Below are positions 1 through 6,533 of a stretch of DNA of 7,516 nt, one piece after another. The stretch lies in assembly GCA_022707665.1 (NCBI GenBank), contig JAKJAE010000057.1, forward strand, positions 298 to 7,813, given 5' to 3'. Numbering within the stretch: the stretch's first letter is position 1; each line of letters begins with the position of its first letter. The notes beneath the pieces were generated by a model. It saw only the letters and a program-made list of their open reading frames with translations, had not been told where the DNA came from and ran no database searches. This DNA is from Chloroflexota bacterium. Its GTDB lineage: Bacteria > Chloroflexota > Anaerolineae > B4-G1 > SLSP01. Made by a program: the position numbers and the translations under genes.

Positions 1-954
1 TGGGGCATCGCCCCGACGCCGCAACAATGCGTAGAAGTGCCCATGCCCGGGGCCGGTATGTGGCCAGAAGCGCCCCGTGCGGCGCAAGTCATCAGGAGCA
101 CCGATCCATTCGGGATGCCCAGCGCCCAAACCGGGCAACGCCGGAAGGCCACAGAGTTCGTACTCAGGATGGCTTTCAAGGAACCCGGCAATGACCCCCT
201 CATTCTCTTCCGGCGCGAAGGTGCAGGTCCCGTACAGAATGCGTCCGCCCGGCCGCACCAGGTCAGCTGCCTGGTCCATGATCCGCGCCTGCCGCGCAGC
301 ATTGCCCCGTACGGTCTCGACACTCCAATCGCGCATGGCCTGAGGATCGCGAGAGAACATCCCCTCACCCGAGCACGGCGCATCCACCAACATCGCATCA
401 AACAGCCGTGGCCACGCTTCAGCCAACCGCTCAGGATAGGCGTTCGTGACCACGGCATTGGTCACGCCCATCCGTTCCAGATTCATGGCCAGGATCGTGG
501 TGCGCTTGCGGGAGATCTCGTTGGCCACCAGCACGCCTTCCCCCTGAAGTCGCGCCGCGATGTGCGTTGCCTTGCTGCCGGGAGCCGCGGCGAGGTCGAG
601 TACCCACTCGCCGGGCTGGGGGTCCAACAGGACGGCCGCAGCCATAGCGCTCGGATCCTGGATGTAGTAGACTCCCGCAACGTGATAGGGATGCGTCCCC
701 ATGGAGAAGGCTGTATCAGCCTGCGAACCGGAGTCTGCCCCCGCAGAATTGGCCTGCACAACCAGGCCTTCAGGGCACCAGGGCACCGGGGCAGTCGCCC
801 AGGGAAGCCTGGACTTGAGATCCCCGAACGCACCGCGTCTTGGATTCAGGCGCAGTCCAACATCGCGCTTGGCCATCGCGGTAAAGAAAGCATCGCTTTC
901 TGAACCAAGCCAGCCGCGCATCCGCGCGACGAAATCCTCCGGCCACGAGCCCAG
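1..954 (-). CDS. RsmF-like (NOL1/NOP2/Sun family) RNA cytosine-C5 methyltransferase, 3' end cut by window
   Basis: This enzyme transfers a methyl group from S-adenosylmethionine to C5 of a cytosine in rRNA (possibly tRNA) in the cytoplasm. Seen, numbered from a CTG start at 952-954: an N-terminal segment WPEDFVARMRGWLG (residues 4-17) typical of RsmF-like proteins; YYIQDPSAM ahead of the SAM site; SAM motif I VLDLAAAPGSK (118-128); motif IV DAPCSG with Cys194; and motif VI GTCTFAPEENE with Cys244. By family knowledge, the motif VI cysteine attacks the base and the motif IV cysteine assists release. The frame is open for 318 codons and leaves the window after the GHGHFYALLRR stretch, so a C-terminal PUA-like domain may lie outside. 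In-frame starts are only CTG 954 and ATG 921. CTG is preferred because AGAAGGAG lies 7 bases before it and the family N terminus begins there. The gene follows permease 2 by 4 bases. The family call is firm; the exact RNA target is not known. Confidence 0.9.
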   Translation of the reverse strand, partial: MGSWPEDFVARMRGWLGSESDAFFTAMAKRDVGLRLNPRRGAFGDLKSRLPWATAPVPWCPEGLVVQANSAGADSGSQADTAFSMGTHPYHVAGVYYIQDPSAMAAAVLLDPQPGEWVLDLAAAPGSKATHIAARLQGEGVLVANEISRKRTTILAMNLERMGVTNAVVTNAYPERLAEAWPRLFDAMLVDAPCSGEGMFSRDPQAMRDWSVETVRGNAARQARIMDQAADLVRPGGRILYGTCTFAPEENEGVIAGFLESHPEYELCGLPALPGLGAGHPEWIGAPDDLRRTGRFWPHTGPGHGHFYALLRRRGDAP

Positions 955-958
955 CGCT

Positions 959-2202
959 CTACTCCTTCTCGTAAGGCTGACCGCTAGCCGCAGGTCCCCG
1001 GGATGTTCCTACAACCCCGGCTAGAACGATCATCGTCAACAGGTAAGGCGCCATCAGCAGGAACTGCGAAGGTATAGGCACGGCTAAAATGGCCAAACGT
1101 GTCTGCAGCGAATCGGCGAACCCGAACATCAATGACGAAGCCAGCGCACCAACCGGGTTCCACTTGCCGAATATCATCGCAGCCAGGCCGATGTAGCCTT
1201 TCCCGGCGGTCATCAGTTCGTCAAAACGTGCCACAGAGCTCAGCACCAGATAGGCTCCACCCAGCCCCGCGATCCCCCCCCCAAGAAACACATTCACATA
1301 CCGCGTCAGGAAGACGTTCACACCAAGGGTGTCGGATGCTCGCCGACTGCGCGGGTGCGCAGGCCCCATCGGGTGTAGAACAACATCAGTTGGATCACGA
1401 TTACCAGGATAAAGGTCAGATAGACCAGCAACGTATGATCGAAAAGCGCCGGGCCGATGATGGGAATGCGCGACAGGCCAGGCAGGGGTATTGCTGCGAA
1501 AGTAGGCGGGGTATTCAGCGCCTGGTATTTCTGCAGGTAACGCGAGCTGAAGTAGCTTGTGACTCCGGTGGCGAGGATGTTGATGGCTGTCCCCGCGACA
1601 ACTTGGTTGACCTTGTATTTGATGGCCAACACAGCAAGTAGGCCAGACATCAAAGCCCCTCCCAGCATAGCACCGAGCGTGCCGACCCACACGCTGCCCG
1701 CTACACTGCCGATAAGTGCCGCCATGAAGGCACCCATCAGCATCATGCCCTCAATCCCGATATTGACGATGCCGCACCGCTCACACATTATGCCGCTAAG
1801 CGCCGCTAGGATGATGGGGATCGCGCGCAACAACGATGATTTCAGCATGCCAGTAAGGTTCATCGACTGGCCACGAGCGGCCCAAGTCAGAAAGGCCAAT
1901 ACGGAGACGCCCGCGACGATACCGAGTACCACATTCTGCCGCTTGAAGCCGTGGGCAAGTTGGTATGCGCCAGCGAAAGCGACCAGAGTCGCCATCAAGT
2001 ACAGCCCAGCTTGGGTGGGAAAGACAAGATCGGGAATCACAAACGCCTGGCCACGCGCCTCATTGAAGCCGAACGTAGTCGTCTGACCAGCATTCGCTCC
2101 GGGGACAAACAGTAGCACGATGGCCACCGCGAACACGAGGAATACAATGCCTAACGTCCTTGCGCGTCGCTGAGCCTTCGCCGACGTCCTGATCAGTGTC
2201 AT
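959..2202 (-). pseudogene. Nucleoside ABC importer permease 2 (NupQ/YufQ-like), disrupted by a frameshift near 1334
   Basis: This is the second membrane subunit of a BMP-type importer (BPD_transp_2 family). The first frame runs from ATG 2202 and reads 294 residues to a stop at 1318-1320. It carries the family hallmark ERCGIVNIGIEGMM (141-154) and the coupling segment VNQVVAGTAINILA (198-211), and is good to GEHP (287-290). The rest of the protein continues in another frame from about 1333 to TAG 959-961. That part holds DTLGVNVF, GGGIAGLGGAYL, AAMIFGKWNPVGALASSLMF, PYLLTMIVLAGVVG and the usual family ending PYEKE, 124 residues with no stop. Joined, it would be about 415 residues. Before the hallmark it has about three extra hydrophobic segments (17-34, 66-83, 91-108). 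The start is well supported by AGGAGG at 2208-2213, 5 bases upstream. As written, the product lacks its last membrane helices. It could be a true recent mutation or a sequence error. Confidence 0.88.
962..969 (-). promoter_or_regulatory. Ribosome binding site of the methyltransferase gene, inside the end of permease 2
   Basis: The minus strand reads AGAAGGAG, then TAGAGCG, then CTG. This strong Shine-Dalgarno sequence lies in the last codons of the permease 2 gene, and its 7-base spacing points to CTG 952-954 as the start. The next ATG (919-921) has only a GGAGG about 14 bases upstream, which is too far, and starting there would remove the conserved front of the protein. The placement implies that ribosomes ending permease 2 restart on the methyltransferase. 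Confidence 0.65.
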
Positions 2203-2207
2203 CGATC

Positions 2208-2213
2208 CCTCCT
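2208..2213 (-). promoter_or_regulatory. Ribosome binding site of permease 2
   Basis: AGGAGG followed by 5 bases (GATCG) and ATG 2200-2202 on the minus strand. It fixes the start of permease 2 and shows separate initiation after the 59-base gap from permease 1. Confidence 0.75.
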
Positions 2214-2261
2214 ATACGACGATCCACGATCCACAACGTGTCGCCCGCGGCGCCTTCGTCT

Positions 2262-3566
2262 TCACGCACCACCCCATCCCCGAACGGTCACCAGCTCGTC
2301 GCTAGCTACCGGTTGACGCAGCCGGTAGAGCTTTCGGATGATCTCCGGAGCAGCGATGAATACGATGATCAAGCCCTGGACAATCGACGTCAGATCCACG
2401 GGCACCTGTGCAATCCCCTGCATGTTTTGAGCCCCTGCTCGCAGTGCCCCAAAAAGCAACGACGCCAGCACAACGCCAAACGGGTGGCTCTTGCCCAGAA
2501 GGGCCAGGGCAATAGCGTCAAATCCATAGCCTGACGAGAAAGCGTTGGGCATAAAGTGCAACACACCGAGGATATCGGTCGACGCAGACAACCCAGCGAG
2601 AGCTCCACTCAAGGCCATTGTGATCACAACAGTTCTAGCGACGCTCATCCCGGCATAGCGTGCGGCGCGAGGATTTGCTCCTACGGTACGGATCTCATAG
2701 CCGAGCGTGGTCTTATACAACAGCCACCAGACCAACACTGCCACCGCCAATGCAAGCAGGAACCCGGTGTTGACCCGTATCTCGATCTGGTTGGGGAAGA
2801 ATTGCGGCAGATAAGCGCTTGGCTGGATTTCAGGACTAACCGGGCGCCCATCACCCCGTGCCATAGGCCCATTTGCATCCAACATGAACTCAGCCAGCCG
2901 GAACGCGATGTAGTTCATCATGATCGTGTTGATGACCTCGTGCGCGCCGGTCTTTGCCTTGAGCAACCCCGGGATCGCTCCCCAGATTCCCCCTCCGACG
3001 GCGCCAGCCAACAGGGCGAGTGGTAGGTGTATGATACCGGGCAGGCCCGTGACAGCGTAGCCAACGAAGACTGTCACCAGGCCGGCGACGAAGTACTGCC
3101 CCTCAGCTCCGATGTTGAACAGGCCTCCCTGGAAACCCAGCGCCACCGCAAGCCCGGCGAAGATGTAAGGTGTCGAGATCCGAATCGTCTCGGTCAACGG
3201 GTAGATGGCACGTCGGATCTGAGTACCTTGTCCACTAAACAACGCTGTGATGATCCGGACAGGATTACCCAGCGCTCCAGAGAAGAACGCCCCATAGGCT
3301 CTCGTGATGACTGAGGAAGCCCGCGCGACCCCGCGGCCTACCCCATCTCCGAACGCCGCATAGACCGTTTCATCTGTAAACACGATGACCAGCGCTCCAA
3401 TGATCAGAGCAGTAACAATCGCCAAGAACGGGATCACGAGAGATCTGAGCCGCCCGCGTGTGCGGCGCCTGCCCCTCGGAAGCCGTCCTCTCACTCTGTC
3501 TGCCTCGTCGCCCAATGCTCTCTCAGGCGCCTTGACATTGGATTCCGCTGCAGTCTTCCTGTCCAT
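2262..3566 (-). CDS. Nucleoside ABC importer permease 1 (NupP/YufP-like)
   Basis: This is the first membrane subunit of the importer and would pair with permease 2 in the cytoplasmic membrane and dock on the ATPase. From ATG 3566 it has 434 residues. Seen: a very basic cytoplasmic N terminus (about 24-41, with GRRRTRGRLR), a first helix at about 43-63, the BPD_transp_2 hallmark GGLFNIGAEGQ (148-157), the ATPase-coupling segment GAHEVINTIMMNYIA (207-221), and the cytoplasmic loop GANPRAARYAG (296-306), followed by GFDAIALALLG (348-358). Eight to ten membrane helices are likely. The family is usually near 350 residues, so the N terminus is longer than normal. A frame extension to GTG 3635 exists, but it adds a non-hydrophobic stretch and has no good ribosome binding site, whereas AGGAG lies 5 bases before ATG 3566. 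It follows the ATPase gene by 90 bases. Nucleoside substrate is inferred from the family and neighbours. Confidence 0.92.
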   Translation of the reverse strand: MDRKTAAESNVKAPERALGDEADRVRGRLPRGRRRTRGRLRSLVIPFLAIVTALIIGALVIVFTDETVYAAFGDGVGRGVARASSVITRAYGAFFSGALGNPVRIITALFSGQGTQIRRAIYPLTETIRISTPYIFAGLAVALGFQGGLFNIGAEGQYFVAGLVTVFVGYAVTGLPGIIHLPLALLAGAVGGGIWGAIPGLLKAKTGAHEVINTIMMNYIAFRLAEFMLDANGPMARGDGRPVSPEIQPSAYLPQFFPNQIEIRVNTGFLLALAVAVLVWWLLYKTTLGYEIRTVGANPRAARYAGMSVARTVVITMALSGALAGLSASTDILGVLHFMPNAFSSGYGFDAIALALLGKSHPFGVVLASLLFGALRAGAQNMQGIAQVPVDLTSIVQGLIIVFIAAPEIIRKLYRLRQPVASDELVTVRGWGGA

Positions 3567-3571
3567 GGACA

Positions 3572-3576
3572 CTCCT
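3572..3576 (-). promoter_or_regulatory. Ribosome binding site deciding the permease 1 start
   Basis: AGGAG followed by TGTCC and ATG 3564-3566 on the minus strand. It favours this ATG over the in-frame GTG at 3633-3635, which has only weak purine content before it. Confidence 0.7.
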
Positions 3577-3603
3577 CTACTCACACGTCTCCCGAAGACC
3601 AGA

Positions 3604-3629
3604 GCCTGTTCACCCGGGGCGTGAATGGC
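3604..3629 (-). other. Weak imperfect hairpin between ATPase and permease 1 genes
   Basis: In the minus-strand transcript TTCAC (3621-3625) can pair with GTGAA (3609-3613) across a 7-base loop, and GCC (3627-3629) with GGC (3604-3606) below a small internal loop. There is no T run after it, so it is not a normal intrinsic terminator. It may be a modest stabilising structure or chance. Confidence 0.25.
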
Positions 3630-3656
3630 ACTCACTAAGGCCTGACATACTCAAGC

Positions 3657-5171
3657 CTATGCCGTCGCCACACCCGCCATAAGCAGTCCCAATCTCTCCC
3701 TGGTCGCTTCAGTCGCATCAAGAGTCCCCATTATCCGACCCTCGTACATAACGAGAATCCTATCAGCAAGCGCCATCACCTCATCAAGCTCAGCAGAAAC
3801 GACCAGTACAGCCGCACCCTCGTCTCGCTTCTTGACCAGTTGCGCGTGAATGTACTCGATCGAACCAACGTCCAAGCCCCGCGTAGGCTGAGATGCGAGT
3901 GTCAGTTGGACTGGTCGACTTAGCTCCCGCGCAACGATGACTTTCTGCTGGTTACCCCCGGAGAGGTTAGCAACCGGCGTTTGGGGCGAAGGTGTACGCA
4001 CGTCGAACTGCGCAATCAGTTGATCAGCTTGCCTGGCAACAGCCGTTTCTTGCATCAAGGGGCCTCGTGCAAACGGCGGTACATAGTAAGTGTTGAGGAT
4101 CACGTTATGCGCGACAGAATAGCTAAGGACGAGCCCATCTCGTTGTCGATCTTCAGGCACGTGAGCGGTACCAAATTCGGTGATTGCACGGGGCGAAGCG
4201 TTCGTCACATCGTGGCCCCCAATCATAACACGCCCGCTCTCGACGGGCCGGAGACCTGTGATCGCCTCGACGAGCTCCGTCTGACCGTTGCCCTGGACCC
4301 CTGCTGCGCCCACGATCTCTCCGCCCCGAACCTGGAAGGAGATCCCGGAAACGGCCACCTTTTCCTGATCCCCCTTGACAACCAGATCCTGAACGTCGAG
4401 GACCACATCACCGGGGTGCGCCGGCCCCTTAGGCACCTCGAGGATCACATCACGCCCCACCATCATCGAAGCCAAGCTACGCTCATCACTTTCTTCTGGC
4501 GTGGTGGACCCTACAGAACGACCGCGCCTCAGCACAACAATGCGATCCGAGAGTTCCAGGACCTCTTTCAATTTGTGGGAGATAAAGACGACGGACTTAC
4601 CCTGAGCAACCAGTGATCGTACAACGCGGATGAGCCCTGTGACTTCCTGAGGAGTCAAAACAGCTGTGGGCTCATCGAGAATCAGGATATCCGCATTCCG
4701 ATAGAGCAGCTTGATGATCTCCACCCGCTGCTGGATACCAACCGGCAGGTCCTCAACTGTAGCCTCGGGGTCGACCTCCAGGCCGTATTGGTCGGAGATC
4801 TCGCGGATGCGCTTTGACGCCTTGGTACGGTCCAAGACCATGCCATTGCGTATGGATTCCATGCCCAGCATCACGTTCTCGGTAACCGTCAATACAGGGA
4901 CGAGCATAAAGTGTTGATGCACCATCCCAATACCCAGCCTGATGGCGTCGCTCGGCCCATGAATGCTGACCTTCTCACCACGAATGTAAATCTCGCCCTC
5001 GTCCGGGTGATACAAACCATACAGGATGTTCATCAAAGTGCTCTTGCCAGCCCCGTTTTCACCCAGAAGGGCGAGGACCTGCCCTTCCTCAAGCTCCAAG
5101 TCTATGTGATCATTGGCGAGCACGCCAGGGAAACGCTTGGTGATCCCTCGAAGCTGCAGTACAGGGGGCAT
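3657..5171 (-). CDS. Nucleoside ABC importer ATPase, two fused nucleotide-binding domains (NupO/YufO-like)
   Basis: This cytoplasmic motor of the importer has 504 residues, the usual size for the fused type. Domain 1: Walker A GENGAGKST (37-45, Lys43), Q-loop Gln86, signature LPVGIQQRV (142-150, degenerate), Walker B ILILDEPTA (162-170), switch His199. Domain 2: Walker A position GVQGNGQT (291-298) with Gln297 where Lys is expected, an intact signature LSGGNQQKV (403-411), Walker B region LTLASQPTRGLD (423-434) lacking the Asp-Glu pair, and SAELDE in place of the switch histidine. These changes are usual for the BMP-associated and ribose-type family; they imply one active ATP site, built from Walker A of domain 1 and the signature of domain 2. 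The start is ATG 5171, five bases after GGAGG; the in-frame GTG at 5177 overlaps that site and is rejected. The gene sits between the lipoprotein (152-base gap with a hairpin) and permease 1. Confidence 0.95.
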   Translation of the reverse strand: MPPVLQLRGITKRFPGVLANDHIDLELEEGQVLALLGENGAGKSTLMNILYGLYHPDEGEIYIRGEKVSIHGPSDAIRLGIGMVHQHFMLVPVLTVTENVMLGMESIRNGMVLDRTKASKRIREISDQYGLEVDPEATVEDLPVGIQQRVEIIKLLYRNADILILDEPTAVLTPQEVTGLIRVVRSLVAQGKSVVFISHKLKEVLELSDRIVVLRRGRSVGSTTPEESDERSLASMMVGRDVILEVPKGPAHPGDVVLDVQDLVVKGDQEKVAVSGISFQVRGGEIVGAAGVQGNGQTELVEAITGLRPVESGRVMIGGHDVTNASPRAITEFGTAHVPEDRQRDGLVLSYSVAHNVILNTYYVPPFARGPLMQETAVARQADQLIAQFDVRTPSPQTPVANLSGGNQQKVIVARELSRPVQLTLASQPTRGLDVGSIEYIHAQLVKKRDEGAAVLVVSAELDEVMALADRILVMYEGRIMGTLDATEATRERLGLLMAGVATA

Positions 5172-5176
5172 TGTCA

Positions 5177-5181
5177 CCTCC
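5177..5181 (-). promoter_or_regulatory. Ribosome binding site of the ATPase gene
   Basis: GGAGG followed by TGACA and ATG 5169-5171 on the minus strand. The site itself overlaps an in-frame GTG (5175-5177), which therefore cannot be the start. Confidence 0.75.
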
Positions 5182-5273
5182 GATGCTCTAGGGGAGATCT
5201 ACAGGATGACAGGAGGCATTTCACTGTGCAGGATATACTAGCCGCCCGGGCAGCATCCCGATTTCCACCGTAG

Positions 5274-5311
5274 TTTGGGGGAACAAGCGCCTAGGCGCTC
5301 GCTCCCCCAAA
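5274..5311 (-). other. Long stem-loop between lipoprotein and ATPase genes, probable attenuator or mRNA-stabilising hairpin
   Basis: On the minus strand the arms TTTGGGGGAGCGAGCGCC (5294-5311) and GGCGCTTGTTCCCCCAAA (5274-5291) pair along 18 positions: 16 Watson-Crick pairs and 2 G-U pairs around a TA centre (in practice a CTAG loop). The two G-U positions become A-C mismatches if the plus strand is transcribed, so the structure is better as minus-strand RNA. It begins 12 bases after the lipoprotein stop codon. There is no T run after it, so a full intrinsic terminator is unlikely. Known ABC operons often use such a hairpin after the binding-protein gene to keep that mRNA part abundant. Confidence 0.75.
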
Positions 5312-5323
5312 ACCACAGGCGAC

Positions 5324-6376
5324 TTACAGACCGGACAGGTAGGTCTCCCAACCCGAATCGATGGTGCCATCAATGATGCCCTTGCGGACATCCTCGAGTT
5401 CGTCCACGATTTCGCTGGGGATCGCGCCGTCAGCCACATCAGCCAGACCCACGCCGTCATTGGCGAGCGTGCCAACATAGCTCTCGCCACCAAAGCCCGC
5501 GAAGTCCTTCGCTGAGGCCAGTTTGATGGTGTCGAAGACAGCCACATCGATGTTCTTGAGGACACTGGTCAGGATGACGTCCGTATACTTGGGTGCGGTG
5601 AGCGTCCAGTCCTGGTCAACGCCGATGAACCACGCGTTTCCAGCCACCTGAACCGCCTCTGCAGTGCCCTGGCCCACAGGACCGGCTACTGCCATGATGA
5701 CGTCGGCGCCCTCGGCAAGGAACTCCTCACCCGTTCGCCGCCCATCGTCCGTGGACTCGAAGTTACCCACGAATACGCCATTGTTCGCAGCCGTGCTCCA
5801 GCCGAGAACCTGCACATCGGTGCCGTGTTGAGCGTTGTAGTACTTCACACCCGCCTCGTAACCGACCATGAAGATCGACACTGAGGGGATGTTAATGCCA
5901 CCGAAGCACGCGACCTTGCCCGTCTTCGTCGCTGCCGCAGCAGCATATCCTGCCAGGAAGCTCGCCTGATCGGTTGCGAATGTCAGCGCACGAACATTGT
6001 CGATGGGCGGATCGTACGCGAAGTCGACGATGGCGAAGTTGATATCCGGGTTAGCCTTCGCGAAGTTCGCCGTATCATCAGCCAGCATGTATCCTACGGT
6101 GATGATGAGGTTCGTTCCCTGGTTCACGTACTGGGTGATATTTGTCGCGTAATCCGTCTGCTGCTGAGACTCGAGGTAGGAGCCCTCAATACCAAGCTCC
6201 TTGATGGCATCTTCGATGCCCTTCCATCCGCTCGCGTTGAAGGATTTATCGTCGACACCGCCCATGTCGGTCACCATGCCGACTTTGTAGCCACTTGCAG
6301 CGCCGCCACCGCACGCGTTCAGCACGAGACTTGCTAACAGGATGGCTACCAACCCAATCGAGACACGCTTACGCAT
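5324..6376 (-). CDS. BMP-family substrate-binding lipoprotein of a nucleoside ABC importer (NupN/BmpA/PnrA-like)
   Basis: This lipoprotein binds the ligand outside the membrane and hands it to the permeases. It has 350 residues, normal for the family. Seen: a short basic start (MRKR), hydrophobic segment 7-19, lipobox LNAC with Cys22 as the lipid-attached residue, then a small GGGAAS linker. The mature part shows MVTDMGGVDDKSFN (34-47), the mark of the BMP fold, FATDQASFLAGYAA (133-146), GKVACFGG (153-160), GPVGQGT (232-238), GVDQDW (252-257) and LTSVLKNID (269-277) with Lys274. In this family the GVDxD aspartate and the TSxxK lysine lie near the ligand. ATG 6376 is preceded by AAGGAGGG with good spacing. 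Family members bind purine nucleosides (PnrA, NupN), but other ligands are known, so the exact substrate is an inference. It is the first gene of the transporter unit. Confidence 0.95.
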   Translation of the reverse strand: MRKRVSIGLVAILLASLVLNACGGGAASGYKVGMVTDMGGVDDKSFNASGWKGIEDAIKELGIEGSYLESQQQTDYATNITQYVNQGTNLIITVGYMLADDTANFAKANPDINFAIVDFAYDPPIDNVRALTFATDQASFLAGYAAAAATKTGKVACFGGINIPSVSIFMVGYEAGVKYYNAQHGTDVQVLGWSTAANNGVFVGNFESTDDGRRTGEEFLAEGADVIMAVAGPVGQGTAEAVQVAGNAWFIGVDQDWTLTAPKYTDVILTSVLKNIDVAVFDTIKLASAKDFAGFGGESYVGTLANDGVGLADVADGAIPSEIVDELEDVRKGIIDGTIDSGWETYLSGL

Positions 6377-6533
6377 GAGGAAACCCTCCTTGGTTTGAGT
6401 GAATCACCTGACATCATCTGCTCACTTCCTTCAAACTGCTAGCAACTGGTCCGGGACTGCGAGAATGCTCCTGCTACACCTCCTTTCAATCTTGCCCAAT
6501 ACGGTTATTGACCATCGAAATCAGACGGGCAAA
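6377..6533 (-). other. 157-base leader between clpC and the transporter genes; likely promoter region
   Basis: No gene fits here. On the minus strand it holds, in order: TTGCCC (6527-6532) and GGGCAA (6492-6497), an inverted repeat starting right after the clpC stop codon; an unused perfect Shine-Dalgarno-like AAAGGAGGTG (6477-6486); the 8-base palindrome TGCTAGCA (6437-6444); and the lipoprotein ribosome binding site. There is no hairpin with a T run, so I cannot place a terminator for clpC. No -35/-10 pair is convincing. I saw no recognisable purine riboswitch core. Confidence 0.4.
6384..6391 (-). promoter_or_regulatory. Ribosome binding site of the lipoprotein gene
   Basis: AAGGAGGG on the minus strand, with 8 bases from GGAGG to ATG 6374-6376. 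This strong site fits the high expression expected of a binding protein. Confidence 0.75.

Noticed and set aside
37..903. Open frame of 288 codons on the plus strand
   Set aside because: It lies fully antisense to the methyltransferase, whose motifs are clear on the minus strand. The plus-strand product is rich in Arg, Pro and His with no domain, as expected of a GC-rich shadow frame.
1318..1345. Programmed ribosomal frameshifting in permease 2
   Set aside because: A -1 shift would be needed, but no slippery heptamer of the X-XXY-YYZ type or stem-loop is visible. The shift would also still leave out three residues that homologues and permease 1 keep, so a deletion fits better.
3567..3635. 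Longer permease 1 starting at GTG 3635
   Set aside because: There is no good ribosome binding site before it. The added residues have no family support, and ATG 3566 has a well-placed AGGAG.
3981..4616. Open frame of 211 codons on the plus strand
   Set aside because: It is antisense to the ATPase, which has all its expected motifs; the plus-strand product looks like a low-complexity shadow.
5182..5273. Second promoter in the lipoprotein-ATPase gap around TAGTATATC on the minus strand
   Set aside because: A -10-like TAGTAT is present, but no -35-like box lies at 16-18 bases; the region upstream is GC-rich.
6504..6532. Possible promoter TTGCCC, 17 bases, AATAAC on the minus strand
   Set aside because: Each box matches the consensus at only 4 of 6 positions and the -35 overlaps the inverted repeat. 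A match this weak is expected by chance.
6377..6533. Purine riboswitch controlling the importer
   Set aside because: It would make sense for a nucleoside importer, but I could not find the paired arms and conserved junction bases of that class in the leader.
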